Origin: Streptomyces fuscichromogenes
Lineage (GTDB): Bacteria; Actinomycetota; Actinomycetes; Streptomycetales; Streptomycetaceae
Direction of reading: 5' to 3'
DNA: 64,000 nt
NCBI RefSeq assembly: GCF_014645815.1
Contig: NZ_BMML01000001.1
Coordinates: 62,001 to 126,000, forward strand
Shown here piece after piece: positions 16,553 through 24,975 of this stretch. Within the stretch, counting starts at the first letter, position 1; each line of letters opens with the position of its first letter. Below the pieces are notes generated by a model that did no database searches, had not been told where the DNA came from, and saw nothing but the letters and a program-made list of their open reading frames with translations. The position numbers and the translations under genes were made by a program.

Positions 16553-17656
16553 ATGGACCGTACGGCGAGCGGAGAAGACGTGGTGCTGGCGCTGCACACC
16601 TACGAGGCGGCGGCCAAGGAGCGGTTGCCGGGGCCGGTGTGGGACTTCTTCGCCGGCGGCAGCGGCACCGAGTCGATGCTGACGGCGGGGCGGGACGCGC
16701 TGGACCGCATCCGGCTGCGGCCGCGCTGTCTGGTCGACGTCTCCCGCTGCGACCCGGGTACCGAGCTGCTGGGTGCGCGGCTGGCCGCGCCGCTGGGCAT
16801 CGCGCCCATGGCCTACCACCGGCTGGCCCACCCCGAGGGCGAGGTGGCGACCGCACGGGCCGCGGGCGACGCGGGGGCGCTTCTGACGGTCAGCATGTTC
16901 GCCAGCCGGACGCTGGAGGACATCGCCGCCGCGGCCACCGGGCCCCTGTGGCTCCAGCTCTACTGGCTCCGGCGCCGGGACCTGATGGCGGACCTGATCC
17001 GGCGGGCCGAGGCCGCCGGTTTCCGGGCGCTGGTCCTGACGGTCGACGCTCCCCGGGTCGCGTTCCGCCCGCGGGACGCCGCCAACGGGTTCGCGGTGCC
17101 GTCCGGCATCCGGGCGGTCAACCTGGCCGCGGAGGTCATGGCCGCCTCGCACGGCAGCCGGGCCGGGGAGTCGGCCATCGCCCGGCACTCGGCGGAGCAG
17201 TTCGACTCCTCTGTCACCTGGGACGACCTCGCCTGGCTGCACGAGGTGTCGTCCCTGCCGCTGGTGCTGAAGGGCGTCCTCACCGGGGACGACGCCCGAC
17301 TCGCCGTCGAGCACGGGGTCTCGGGGCTGGTCGTCTCCAACCACGGCGGCCGGCAGCTGGACTTCGCCCGGAGCGCCCCGGACTGTCTCACGGAGGTCGT
17401 CGACGCGGTGGCGGGAGGCTGCCGGGTCGTGCTCGACGGCGGGATACGGTACGGCGCCGACATCGCCAAGGCCCTGTGCCTGGGCGCCGACGCGGTCATG
17501 ATCGGGCGTCCCGCCCTCTGGGGCCTCGCCCACTCCGGCACCGAGGGCGTCACGGGCGTCCTGCGCCTGCTCATGGGCGAGTTCGAGGAGGTCATGGCCC
17601 TGATGGGGGCACCGACCGTCGCCGACTTCGGTCGATCCGGCATCGCGACACCCTGA
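16553..17656 (+). CDS. FMN-dependent alpha-hydroxy-acid oxidase
   Basis: A 367-aa enzyme of the glycolate oxidase/lactate oxidase/mandelate oxidase family. APMAYHRLAHPEGEVATARA binds FMN. LVVSNHGGRQLDFARSAP contains the catalytic His-Gly-Gly-Arg, and VVLDGGIRYGADIAKALCLG plus ADAVMIGRP complete the phosphate site. All active residues are present. It resembles the 4-hydroxymandelate oxidases of actinomycete peptide clusters as much as primary lactate oxidases, but no nonribosomal peptide genes lie nearby. It has a weak GGGGGA ribosome site and no obvious partner gene. Confidence 0.9.
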   Translation: MDRTASGEDVVLALHTYEAAAKERLPGPVWDFFAGGSGTESMLTAGRDALDRIRLRPRCLVDVSRCDPGTELLGARLAAPLGIAPMAYHRLAHPEGEVATARAAGDAGALLTVSMFASRTLEDIAAAATGPLWLQLYWLRRRDLMADLIRRAEAAGFRALVLTVDAPRVAFRPRDAANGFAVPSGIRAVNLAAEVMAASHGSRAGESAIARHSAEQFDSSVTWDDLAWLHEVSSLPLVLKGVLTGDDARLAVEHGVSGLVVSNHGGRQLDFARSAPDCLTEVVDAVAGGCRVVLDGGIRYGADIAKALCLGADAVMIGRPALWGLAHSGTEGVTGVLRLLMGEFEEVMALMGAPTVADFGRSGIATP

Positions 17657-17709
17657 GCGCCCCCCTCCCGACCCCTGCCCCCCACATACCCGAGCGACCG
17701 GGTGCCCGC

Positions 17710-17911
17710 GTCCGCGCGTTCGGCCGGTCTGCGGGTCCGCGCGTCCGGTTGGTCTGCGGGTCCGCGCGTTCGGCCGGTCTGCCGGTTCGCGTGCCCGGCG
17801 GGTCCACACGTCCGTGCGTCGTTCGCTTTCGTGGCGTGAGATCCCGGGGCTCGGCCGGTGTCGGGCGTCCCGTGCGTCGGTGCGTCGGTGCGTCGGTGCG
17901 TCGGTGCGTCG
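17710..17911. repeat. 25-bp and 8-bp tandem repeats in intergenic DNA
   Basis: Two tandem arrays lie in the 377-bp gap 17657-18033. Three 25-bp units (17710-17734, 17735-17759, 17760-17784) begin GTCCGCGCGT and are nearly identical, and a fourth is decayed. Further on, five exact copies of the octamer GTGCGTCG fill 17872-17911. No gene is supported in this gap on either strand. Confidence 0.85.
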
Positions 17912-18033
17912 GTGCGGCCGCGCCCGTCTCGCCCCCGCCCGCGGCCGGTACGGCGGTGCCGTGGGCCGTGCCGCGGTGGGCCGTGGGTGCGTGGGCGGGC
18001 GCGGTGTTCTCGCGGCCGCTCACGCACCGGGTG

Positions 18034-19776
18034 TCACGCGCTGACCGTCTCCCCGGGCAGTGCCAGGTCCAGGGCGATGGTGCGGTCGTCCCCGGCGTGG
18101 GTGGCCGACGAGGCGAGCGGGCCGTGGCCCGTTGCCTTCGCGGCCAGCACGTACACCCCCTCGGCCGGCACCGCGAGCGCGTACGTGCCGTCCTCCGCGG
18201 ACAGCGTCGCCCCGGCCTGCCGGCCCCGCCGGTCGATCAGGGTGACCTTGGCGCGGGCCACCGGCACGCCCTGGGCGTCCAGGACACGGCCGCGGAAGCC
18301 CCGCAGCGCCTCCTCGGCGTGGGCGAGCGCGACCTCCTCCTCGCTGCTGGCCCGCAGCTGGGTGTGCTGGACCGGCAGGCTCCGCTTCGGCAGGAACACC
18401 GCGAGGAGCACACCCACCGCCACCGCGGCCGTCGCGATCAGGAACGAGACCCTGAAGCCGTGCATCGTCGGGACGGCGACGCCGCCCACGTGGTTCGCCG
18501 TGTTCGCCAGCACCATGCCGATGACGGCGCTGGAGACGGACGTACCGATGGACCGCATCAGCGTGTTGAGGCCGTTCGCCGCGCCCGTCTCGGACGCCGG
18601 GACCGCGCCGACGATCAGGGCCGGCAGGGAGGAGTAGGCGAGGCCGATGCCCGCGCCGAGGACGACCGCGATGACCAGGCTCTGCCAGGCCGCGCTCATC
18701 AGGCCGAGGCCGGAGCCGTAGCCGATCGCGATGATCAGCATGCCGAGGATGAGGGTGGTCTTGGGGCCGTACTTGGCGGAGAGCCGGGCGTACACCGGGG
18801 CGGTGAACATCATCGTCAGGCCCAGCGGGGCGACCAGCAGGCCCGCGCTGACCATCGACTGGCCGAGGCCGTAGCCGGTGGCCTTCGGGAGCTGCAGCAG
18901 CTGCGGCAGGACCAGCGAGACGACGTAGAAGCTGACACCGACCATGATCGAGGCCAGGTTGGTGAGGAGCACCTCGCGGCGGGCGGTGGTGCGCAGGTCC
19001 ACCAGCGGGGCCGAGTGGCGCAGTTCGAACAGGCCCCACAGGAGAAGGACGGCGACGGAGGCGGCGAACAGGCCGAGCGTGGTGCCCGACGACCAGCCCC
19101 AGTCGCTGCCCTTGGTGATGGGCAGCAGGAGCAGCACCAGACCGGCGGACAGGCCCAGCGCGCCGACCACGTCGAAGGAACCCTTCGCGCGCATCGGGGA
19201 CTCCGGGACGACCAGGAGGGTCAGGGCTATGGAGACCACACCGAGGCCGGCGGCGCCGTAGAACAGGGCGTGCCAGTCCATGTGCTGCGCGACCAGGGCC
19301 GCGGCGGGCAGCGCGAGGCCACCGCCGACGCCGATCGAGGAGCTCATCAGGGCCATCGCGGAGCCGAGCTTCTCGCGCGGCAGCATGTCCCGCATCAGAC
19401 CGATGCCCAGCGGGATCGCGCCCATCGCGAAGCCCTGGAGGGTACGGCCCGCGATCATCGTGAGCAGGTCGCTGGTGAGCGCGCTGACCAGCGCGCCGAC
19501 CACCATCACGGCGAGGCTCAGGATCAGCATCCGCCGCTTGCCGTAGAGGTCGCCGAGGCGGCCCATGATCGGGGTGGCCACGGCGCCCGACAGCAGCGTC
19601 GAGGTCAGGACCCAGGTGGCGTTGCTGGGCTCGGTGCCCAGCAGCTGCGGGAGGTCCTTGATGACCGGAACGAGCAGGGTCTGCATCACCGCGACCACGA
19701 TGCCCGCGAAGGCGAGGACCGGGACCACGGCCCCGCTCGCGCCCCGGGCGGGCTGGTCGGTCGTCGTGTGCGTCAT
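18034..19776 (-). CDS. MFS exporter with C-terminal carboxypeptidase-regulatory-like domain
   Basis: A 580-aa protein. ATG 19776 has GGAGGCCCC just upstream; the longer ORF from 20076 overlaps the thiolase gene. Residues 1-460 are a DHA2-type multidrug exporter with about 14 membrane helices and the loop motif GRLGDLYGKRRMLIL. After the last helix, residues 480-580 form a soluble beta-sandwich (RGFRGRVLDAQGVPVARAKV and GTYALAVPAEGVYVLAAKA) of the CarboxypepD_reg type. Such tails occur in a few actinobacterial exporters and may serve as regulatory or binding appendages. It is divergent from the thiolase gene. Confidence 0.88.
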   Translation of the reverse strand: MTHTTTDQPARGASGAVVPVLAFAGIVVAVMQTLLVPVIKDLPQLLGTEPSNATWVLTSTLLSGAVATPIMGRLGDLYGKRRMLILSLAVMVVGALVSALTSDLLTMIAGRTLQGFAMGAIPLGIGLMRDMLPREKLGSAMALMSSSIGVGGGLALPAAALVAQHMDWHALFYGAAGLGVVSIALTLLVVPESPMRAKGSFDVVGALGLSAGLVLLLLPITKGSDWGWSSGTTLGLFAASVAVLLLWGLFELRHSAPLVDLRTTARREVLLTNLASIMVGVSFYVVSLVLPQLLQLPKATGYGLGQSMVSAGLLVAPLGLTMMFTAPVYARLSAKYGPKTTLILGMLIIAIGYGSGLGLMSAAWQSLVIAVVLGAGIGLAYSSLPALIVGAVPASETGAANGLNTLMRSIGTSVSSAVIGMVLANTANHVGGVAVPTMHGFRVSFLIATAAVAVGVLLAVFLPKRSLPVQHTQLRASSEEEVALAHAEEALRGFRGRVLDAQGVPVARAKVTLIDRRGRQAGATLSAEDGTYALAVPAEGVYVLAAKATGHGPLASSATHAGDDRTIALDLALPGETVSA

Positions 19777-19964
19777 TGAGTGGGGCCTCCGGGCCGAGAG
19801 AGTGACGGGAAGAGCAGGCAGAGAATCGGTACGCGCGCGTCCGCGACGCATAAGTGTCCGGTAAACCTCGTATGCATAGGCAACTATTCCGTTGCTTCGA
19901 GCTGCTAACGAATCCTTGACCGTCCCATGGGTTTCTGATCCGCCGTCAGGGTCTGGCCTATTTG

Positions 19965-19978
19965 TGGAACGTGTTCTA
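19965..19978. promoter_or_regulatory. KstR box before the Ltp-type thiolase
   Basis: TGGAACGTGTTCTA matches TNNAACNNGTTNNA at every fixed base. It ends only 12 bp before ATG 19991 and no ribosome site lies between, so the gene is probably leaderless and the operator sits at the start of transcription. Confidence 0.65.
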
Positions 19979-19990
19979 ATCTCCCGCGTC

Positions 19991-21190
19991 ATGGCTGCTG
20001 TGAAGGCGTATGTCGCCGGGGTCGGGATGACCAGGTTCGAGAAGCCCGAGAGCCGGGACTGGCAGTACTGGGACATGGTCCGGGAGGCCGGCGGCTCAGC
20101 ACTCGCCGACGCCGGGGTCTCGTACGCCGAGGTGGAACAGGTTCCCGTCGGCTACTGCTTCCAGCCCTCCACCGCCGGCCAGCGCGCCGCCTATGAGCTG
20201 GGTCTCACCGGCATCCCCGTCTACAACGTCAACAACAACTGCGCCACCGGAGCGACCGCCCTGATGCTGGCCCGCCAGCTGGTCGAGGGCGGGGCGGCCG
20301 ACTGCGTCCTGGCCCTCGGCTTCGAGAAGATGAAGCGGGGCGCGCTCGGGAGCGGGGCCGACGGCGGCGACTTCGCGACGTCCCCGGTCGCCCGGCACTA
20401 CGGCGTCATGGCCGCCCGGCACGGCTTCGAGATGACCCCGCCCACCGCGCAGATCTTCGGCGACGCGGCCCGCGAGCACATGGAGCGGTACGGCACCACG
20501 GAGGCGCAGCTCGCCGCCGTGGCGGCCAAGAACCACCGGCACTCGGCCCTCAACCCGTACGCCCAGTTCCAGGACGTGTACGAGGTCGACGACATCCTGG
20601 CCGCGCGCACGGTCCACCGCCCGCTCACCAAACTCCAGTGCTCGCCCACCTCCGACGGCGCGGCGGCCGCCGTGGTCGTCTCCGAGCGCTTCGCCGAACG
20701 CCGCGGGCTCACCGGCCTGGTCGAGATCGTCGCGCAGGCGATGACGACCGACACCGAGGAGTCCTTCGCGTCGGGCTCGTGCATCGACGTCGTCGGACAG
20801 CCGATGTCCCGGGCGGCCGCCCGGCAGGTGTACGACCGCTCCGGCCTCGGCATCGAGGACGTCGACGTCGTCGAACTGCACGACTGCTTCTCCGTCAACG
20901 AGCTGCTGACGTACGAGGCCCTCGGCATGTGCGCCGTCGGCGAGTCGGGCAAGCTCGTCGAGTCCGGCGCGACCACGTACGGCGGACGCTGGGTGGTGAA
21001 CCCCTCCGGCGGGCTCATCTCCAAGGGGCACCCGCTGGGCGCGACCGGTCTCGCCCAGAGCGCCGAACTGGTGTGGCAGCTGCGCGGCGCGGCGGGAGAC
21101 CGGCAGGTGGCGGGGGCCCGGGTGGGGCTCGCGCACAACATCGGGCTGGGTGGCGCGGCGGTGGTGACGCTCCTGCGACGGGTGGACTAG
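19991..21190 (+). CDS. Lipid-transfer protein/SCP-x-type thiolase
   Basis: A 399-aa member of the thiolase superfamily. The active-site Cys84 lies in [20 protein letters not shown], and the C-terminal [14 protein letters not shown] and [14 protein letters not shown] carry the conserved His and Gly elements. In actinobacteria such Ltp proteins act in sterol side-chain or branched acyl-CoA breakdown, often as aldolases/thiolases that need a partner (a DUF35 or MaoC-like protein). No partner is adjacent here. The promoter carries a consensus KstR box, so repression by the TetR protein at 5863 is likely. Confidence 0.9.
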   Translation: MAAVKAYVAGVGMTRFEKPESRDWQYWDMVREAGGSALADAGVSYAEVEQVPVGYCFQPSTAGQRAAYELGLTGIPVYNVNNNCATGATALMLARQLVEGGAADCVLALGFEKMKRGALGSGADGGDFATSPVARHYGVMAARHGFEMTPPTAQIFGDAAREHMERYGTTEAQLAAVAAKNHRHSALNPYAQFQDVYEVDDILAARTVHRPLTKLQCSPTSDGAAAAVVVSERFAERRGLTGLVEIVAQAMTTDTEESFASGSCIDVVGQPMSRAAARQVYDRSGLGIEDVDVVELHDCFSVNELLTYEALGMCAVGESGKLVESGATTYGGRWVVNPSGGLISKGHPLGATGLAQSAELVWQLRGAAGDRQVAGARVGLAHNIGLGGAAVVTLLRRVD

Positions 21191-21254
21191 GGCGTCCGGC
21201 CGAGGGCCGGACGGGACGAAAAGCCGATGCAAGGACCGTAACCGGCTTGAGAAC

Positions 21255-22759
21255 ATGACGCCCATGCTGGAAGCCGCGGACACCTCACGCATGTCCCGCG
21301 GTACCGCGTCCCCCACCTGGCTGGTGGTGTCGCTGGCGTGTGCCGGACAGTTCCTGGTCGTGCTCGACGTGTCCGTGGTGAACGTGGCGCTCCCGTCGAT
21401 GCGCGCCGACCTGGATCTGAGTTCCTTGCTTTTGCTGGGGGTCCCCCCTCTGGGGGAGGGTGGTGAACGCGTACGCCATCGCCTTCGCCGGGTTCATGCT
21501 GCTCGGCGGGCGGGCCGGTGACCTGTACGGCCGCAAGCGGATGTTCCTGGTCGGGCTCGGCCTGTTCACGCTGGCCTCGCTCGGCGGCGGGCTGGCCCAG
21601 GACGGCTGGCAGCTGCTGCTCGCCCGCGCCGTGCAGGGTCTCGGCGCGGCGGTGCTGGCGCCCTCGACGCTGACCCTGCTCACGGCGGCCGTGCCGGAGG
21701 GGCCGGCCAGGGCGCGGGCGATCGCCACCTGGACGGCGGTCGGCGCAGGCGGCGGCGCGGCCGGCGGCCTGGTCGGCGGGGTGCTGGTGGACGGCCTGTC
21801 GTGGCGCTGGGTGCTCCTGACCAACGTGCCGGTGGGCGCGCTGGTCCTCGCCGGGTCCGTGCGGTGGCTGACGGAGAGCCGGACCGGGGACGGCCGGCGG
21901 CTCGACCTGCCCGGCGCCCTGCTGGTGACGGCGGGCCTCGGATCCCTGGCGTACGGCATCTCGCAGACCGAGGCGGCCGGCTGGACGGCGGCCCGGACCC
22001 TGCTCCGTCGCCGGGCTCGTGCTGCTCGCTCTTTTCCTGTGCGTCGAGGCGCGTACGGCCGCCCCGTTGATGCCGCTGCGGCTGCTGGGCCGGCGGTCGG
22101 TGGCGTCGGCCAACGCGGCCATGCTGGTGTCCGGTTCGGCGATGTTCTGCATGTGGTACTTCATGACGCTCTACGCCCAGAACGCCCTCGGCTACACCCC
22201 GCTGGAGGCCGGTCTCGCCCTGGTGCCCAGCTCGGTGGCGGTGCTCGTCGGCTCCAAGACGGCGCCCCGGCTGCTGCGGCGGGCGGGGACGCGGACGGTG
22301 GCGGTGACCGGCACGCTGGTCGCGGCGGCCGGCTTCGCCTGGCAGTCGACGATGGGCCCGCACGGCGCCTTCGCGACGGCCATCATGTTCCCCGGGATCC
22401 TGATGATGCTCGGCGCGGGCCTGGCCGCGACCCCGCTGGCCGCGCTGGCCACGTCCGGGGCGGCGCCGACGGAGGCCGGTCTGCTCTCGGGGCTGGTCAA
22501 CACCTCGCGCACGATGGGCGGTTCGCTGGGACTCGCGGTGCTGTCGACGATCGCGGCGTCCCGGACCGGCGGGGACGGCGGGGCCGCCGCCCTGACGGCG
22601 GGGTACGCCACGGCCTTCCGCGTCGGCACCGGGGTGCTGCTGGCGGGGGCGGTGCTGATGCTGCTGTGGCTGCCGCGCCGGCCGGTCTCCGCGGTCCAGG
22701 AGAGTTCTGGTGCGGCGGGCAACGGTCCGGGCGGCTCGGGGACTCCTTCTTACATCTAG
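21255..22759 (+). pseudogene. MFS exporter (DHA2 type) broken by two frameshifts
   Basis: Three overlapping reading frames together make one MFS protein: 21255-21430 (LVVLDVSVVNVALPSMRADL), about 21461-22000 (VNAYAIAFAGFMLLGGRAGD to GWTAARTLL) and about 22000-22759 (GLVLLALFLCVEARTAAPLM to the end). The first break falls at a G5-T-C6-TCT-G5 palindromic insertion (21436-21456) that replaces the expected few residues before VVNAYAIAF. The second falls near 21995-22010, where one or two bases of a C-run seem lost. All other family segments, including LYGRKRMFLVG, are intact, so inactivation is recent or reflects sequence error. The sigma gene follows directly. Confidence 0.8.
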
Positions 22760-22768
22760 GAGGTGCCC

Positions 22769-23308
22769 ATGGGGGAGCGGAAAGACGCTCGGGACGAGGA
22801 GTTCCAGAGCTTCATGATCGGCCGCTGGCCGCGGCTGTTGCGTACGGCTTTTCTCCTCACGGGAGAGCAGCACGCCGCCGAGGACCTGGTCCAGACGACG
22901 CTGGAGCAGGTCTTCGTGGCCTGGCGCAGGGTCGGCTCGGCCGACGACCCGGAGGCGTACACACGGCGCGTGATGATCAACGCGCATGCGCGCAGGCACC
23001 GCAGGAAGCTCAAGGAGTTCCTGGCGCCCAAGGACGACTCGGGCCTGGTGCGCGAGGTGCCGGACACGGGGGACCGGATCGCCCAGGCCGACGACCGCAG
23101 CGCCCTGCTCAGGGCGCTCGCCCAGCTGCCGCCGCGGCAGCGGGAGGCGGTGGTGCTGCGCTACTGGGAGGACCTGACGGAGACCCAGACGGCACAGGCG
23201 ATGGGCTGTTCGGTCGGCACGGTCAAGAGCAACGCGGCCAAGGGGATCGCGAAACTCCGTGCCATACCGGGACTGGCCGACATGGTGACGCAGGGAGGGC
23301 GTAACTGA
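22769..23308 (+). CDS. SigE-family ECF sigma factor
   Basis: A 179-aa extracytoplasmic-function sigma factor. ATG 22769 has AGGAGG 5 bp upstream (overlapping the stop of the broken MFS gene). Region 2 reads RTAFLLTGEQHAAEDLVQTT and VFVAWRRVGSADDPEAYTRR. Region 4 reads LPPRQREAVVLRYWEDLTET and GCSVGTVKSNAAKGIAKLR, which is the HTH contacting the -35 element. It is coupled (TGATG) to a membrane protein gene that is probably its regulator. Confidence 0.92.
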   Translation: MGERKDARDEEFQSFMIGRWPRLLRTAFLLTGEQHAAEDLVQTTLEQVFVAWRRVGSADDPEAYTRRVMINAHARRHRRKLKEFLAPKDDSGLVREVPDTGDRIAQADDRSALLRALAQLPPRQREAVVLRYWEDLTETQTAQAMGCSVGTVKSNAAKGIAKLRAIPGLADMVTQGGRN

Positions 23309-24072
23309 TGAGCGCGGACCGGAAGAACCACGACATGACACAGGCAGAGGCGGACATCGCCCTCCTCCTCGCGGACGCCACGGACGGCGTCGAGATCGGC
23401 ACGGCCCCCGTCCAGGCGGTCCTGCGCGGCGGCCGACGCCGCCGGACCCGCCGGTGGGCGGTGGCGACGGCGACGGCGGTGGTGGTGCTGGCGGGCTCGG
23501 CGGGGGCGACACTGGCGGTGACCGGGCTGCCGGGGGAGCACCGGGCTCAGGTCGCGCACCAGGTGAGCGATGTGACGGTGCCCCAGGTGTCGGAGCTGGC
23601 GCACGGCACGGACCAGGGCAAGCGCTGGCGGGTCGTGCTCTCCGTCTGGGCGGCGCCGCGGGACCGGGCGGAGGCGGCCGAGCAGCTGAAGGCGATGAGG
23701 AAGTTCGGCATCGACGGCGGTGCGCTGCCCCGGCTCGACGAGCTGGTCGGCAAGACGTCGCACTACACGGGCCTGTACTACGGCGACGAGCCGCTGAGGC
23801 CCATCATGTTCGACACGGTGACGAAGTGGGAGAAGCTGACCGGGCATGAGCTGGAGTCGGCGGGGGTGCCCCTGACCGAGGAGGACGGCGAGGGTGCGAA
23901 CCGGCTCGTGGTGGGCATGGTCGCCAGCACCGCCCGGCTGGTCGAGTGCACCTTCGACAACGGCACGAGCCACTTCGCCCGGCCCACCACCGCCGCCGGA
24001 TCCCCGGTGAGCTGGTACGTCTGCCTGGCGCCCCAGGGGGTCCGGCCCAAGACGGCCGAGGTGGTCAAGTAG
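23308..24072 (+). CDS. Membrane-anchored partner of the sigma factor
   Basis: A 254-aa protein starting inside the sigma gene stop (TGATG). A basic stretch RRRRTRR (residues 42-48) precedes one membrane helix (about 49-70, WAVATATAVVVLAGSAGAT), leaving a short cytoplasmic N-terminus and an extracellular domain of about 180 residues. The position and topology suit an anti-sigma factor or sensor, but the zinc anti-sigma HxxxCxxC motif is absent. The extracellular part (KFGIDGGALPRLDELVGKT) was not recognised. Confidence 0.75.
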   Translation: MSADRKNHDMTQAEADIALLLADATDGVEIGTAPVQAVLRGGRRRRTRRWAVATATAVVVLAGSAGATLAVTGLPGEHRAQVAHQVSDVTVPQVSELAHGTDQGKRWRVVLSVWAAPRDRAEAAEQLKAMRKFGIDGGALPRLDELVGKTSHYTGLYYGDEPLRPIMFDTVTKWEKLTGHELESAGVPLTEEDGEGANRLVVGMVASTARLVECTFDNGTSHFARPTTAAGSPVSWYVCLAPQGVRPKTAEVVK

Positions 24073-24093
24073 CCCGCCGGTCCCCCCTGTGGC

Positions 24094-24747
24094 TCACAGC
24101 CACCCCTGCTGCCGGGCCTCCCGCACCGCCTCCGTGCGGTTGCGGGTGCCGGTCTTGCCGATCGCGGCGGAGAGGTAGTTGCGGACCGTCGACTCCGACA
24201 GATGCAGCTTCGCCGCGATGTCGGCGACGGTCGCGCCGTCCACCGACGCCTTCAGCACGTCGCACTCGCGGGCGGTGAGCGGGTTCGGCCCGGCGCTGAG
24301 CGCGGCGGTGGCGAGCGCCGGGTCGACCACGGTCTCCCCGGTGAGCACCCGCCGGATCGCCTGGGCCAGTTCCTCCACCGGCCCGTCCTTGACGAGGAAC
24401 CCGGCCGCCCCGGCCTCCATGGCCCGGCGCAGATAGCCCGGCCGGCCGAAGGTGGTGAGGATCAGCACCCGGCAGTCCGGCGCCTGCTCGCGCAGCTCCG
24501 CCGCCGCGTCCAGGCCGCTGATGCCCGGCAGTTCGATGTCGAGGAGGGCCACGTCGGGGCGGTGCACCAGCGCGGCGTCCGTGATCGCGTCGCCCGTCCC
24601 GACCTGGGCGACCACCTCGATGTCCGGCTCCATCCCGAGCAGTAAGGCGAGAGCCCCGCGCATCATCCCCTGGTCCTCGGCGAGCAGCACCCTGATGGAC
24701 TTGGCGGGCCGGTGGTCCCGGGGCATCTCGTTCGCAGGCTCGTACAC
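24094..24747 (-). CDS. NarL/FixJ-family response regulator (DesR-like)
   Basis: A 217-aa regulator from ATG 24747. The receiver domain has acidic residues in VLLAEDQGMMR, phospho-acceptor Asp70 (DVALLDIELPG) and Lys in GFLVKDGP. The output domain has LTARECDVLKASVDGATVAD and LSESTVRNYLSAAIGKTGTR, a LuxR-type HTH. Its natural partner is the DesK-like kinase at 26534-27823 on the same strand. The two are separated by the oppositely oriented arabinofuranosidase gene, whereas such pairs are normally adjacent. Confidence 0.93.
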   Translation of the reverse strand: MYEPANEMPRDHRPAKSIRVLLAEDQGMMRGALALLLGMEPDIEVVAQVGTGDAITDAALVHRPDVALLDIELPGISGLDAAAELREQAPDCRVLILTTFGRPGYLRRAMEAGAAGFLVKDGPVEELAQAIRRVLTGETVVDPALATAALSAGPNPLTARECDVLKASVDGATVADIAAKLHLSESTVRNYLSAAIGKTGTRNRTEAVREARQQGWL

Positions 24748-24975
24748 GGCCCAAGCCTAGCCCCGGGCCTGGCAATTAAAGAGTGGTTATTGTTCCGCGC
24801 CGCAGGGCTTGACGGAACTTGACCGTGCTCAAACAATCACCTCTGCAATTCCCGAATGACCGGCGAATGGTCGGTATTTCGACAGCTGAATAGGTTCGGT
24901 ATTTCGATCGAACAATGTTCGGCATACCGGACAGGACCCGCACCGCCCTACGAGGAACCGAAGAAGAGGTGCATC
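24748..24975. promoter_or_regulatory. AT-richer promoter region of the arabinofuranosidase gene
   Basis: 228 bp clearly lower in GC than the flanks. It holds a 12-bp direct repeat TCGGTATTTCGA (24871-24882 and 24896-24907, period 25 bp) followed by the palindrome CGAAC-AAT-GTTCG (24909-24921). These are likely binding sites for a sugar-responsive regulator. No matching regulator gene lies beside it, which fits an acquired gene. Confidence 0.5.

Noticed and set aside
17872..17911. Octamer array considered as CRISPR-like
   Set aside because: Units are contiguous with no spacers, and no cas genes are present.
16639..19779. Plus-strand ORF of 1046 codons
   Set aside because: It overlaps the oxidase gene out of frame and the MFS gene antisense, and includes the tandem repeats; no family features.
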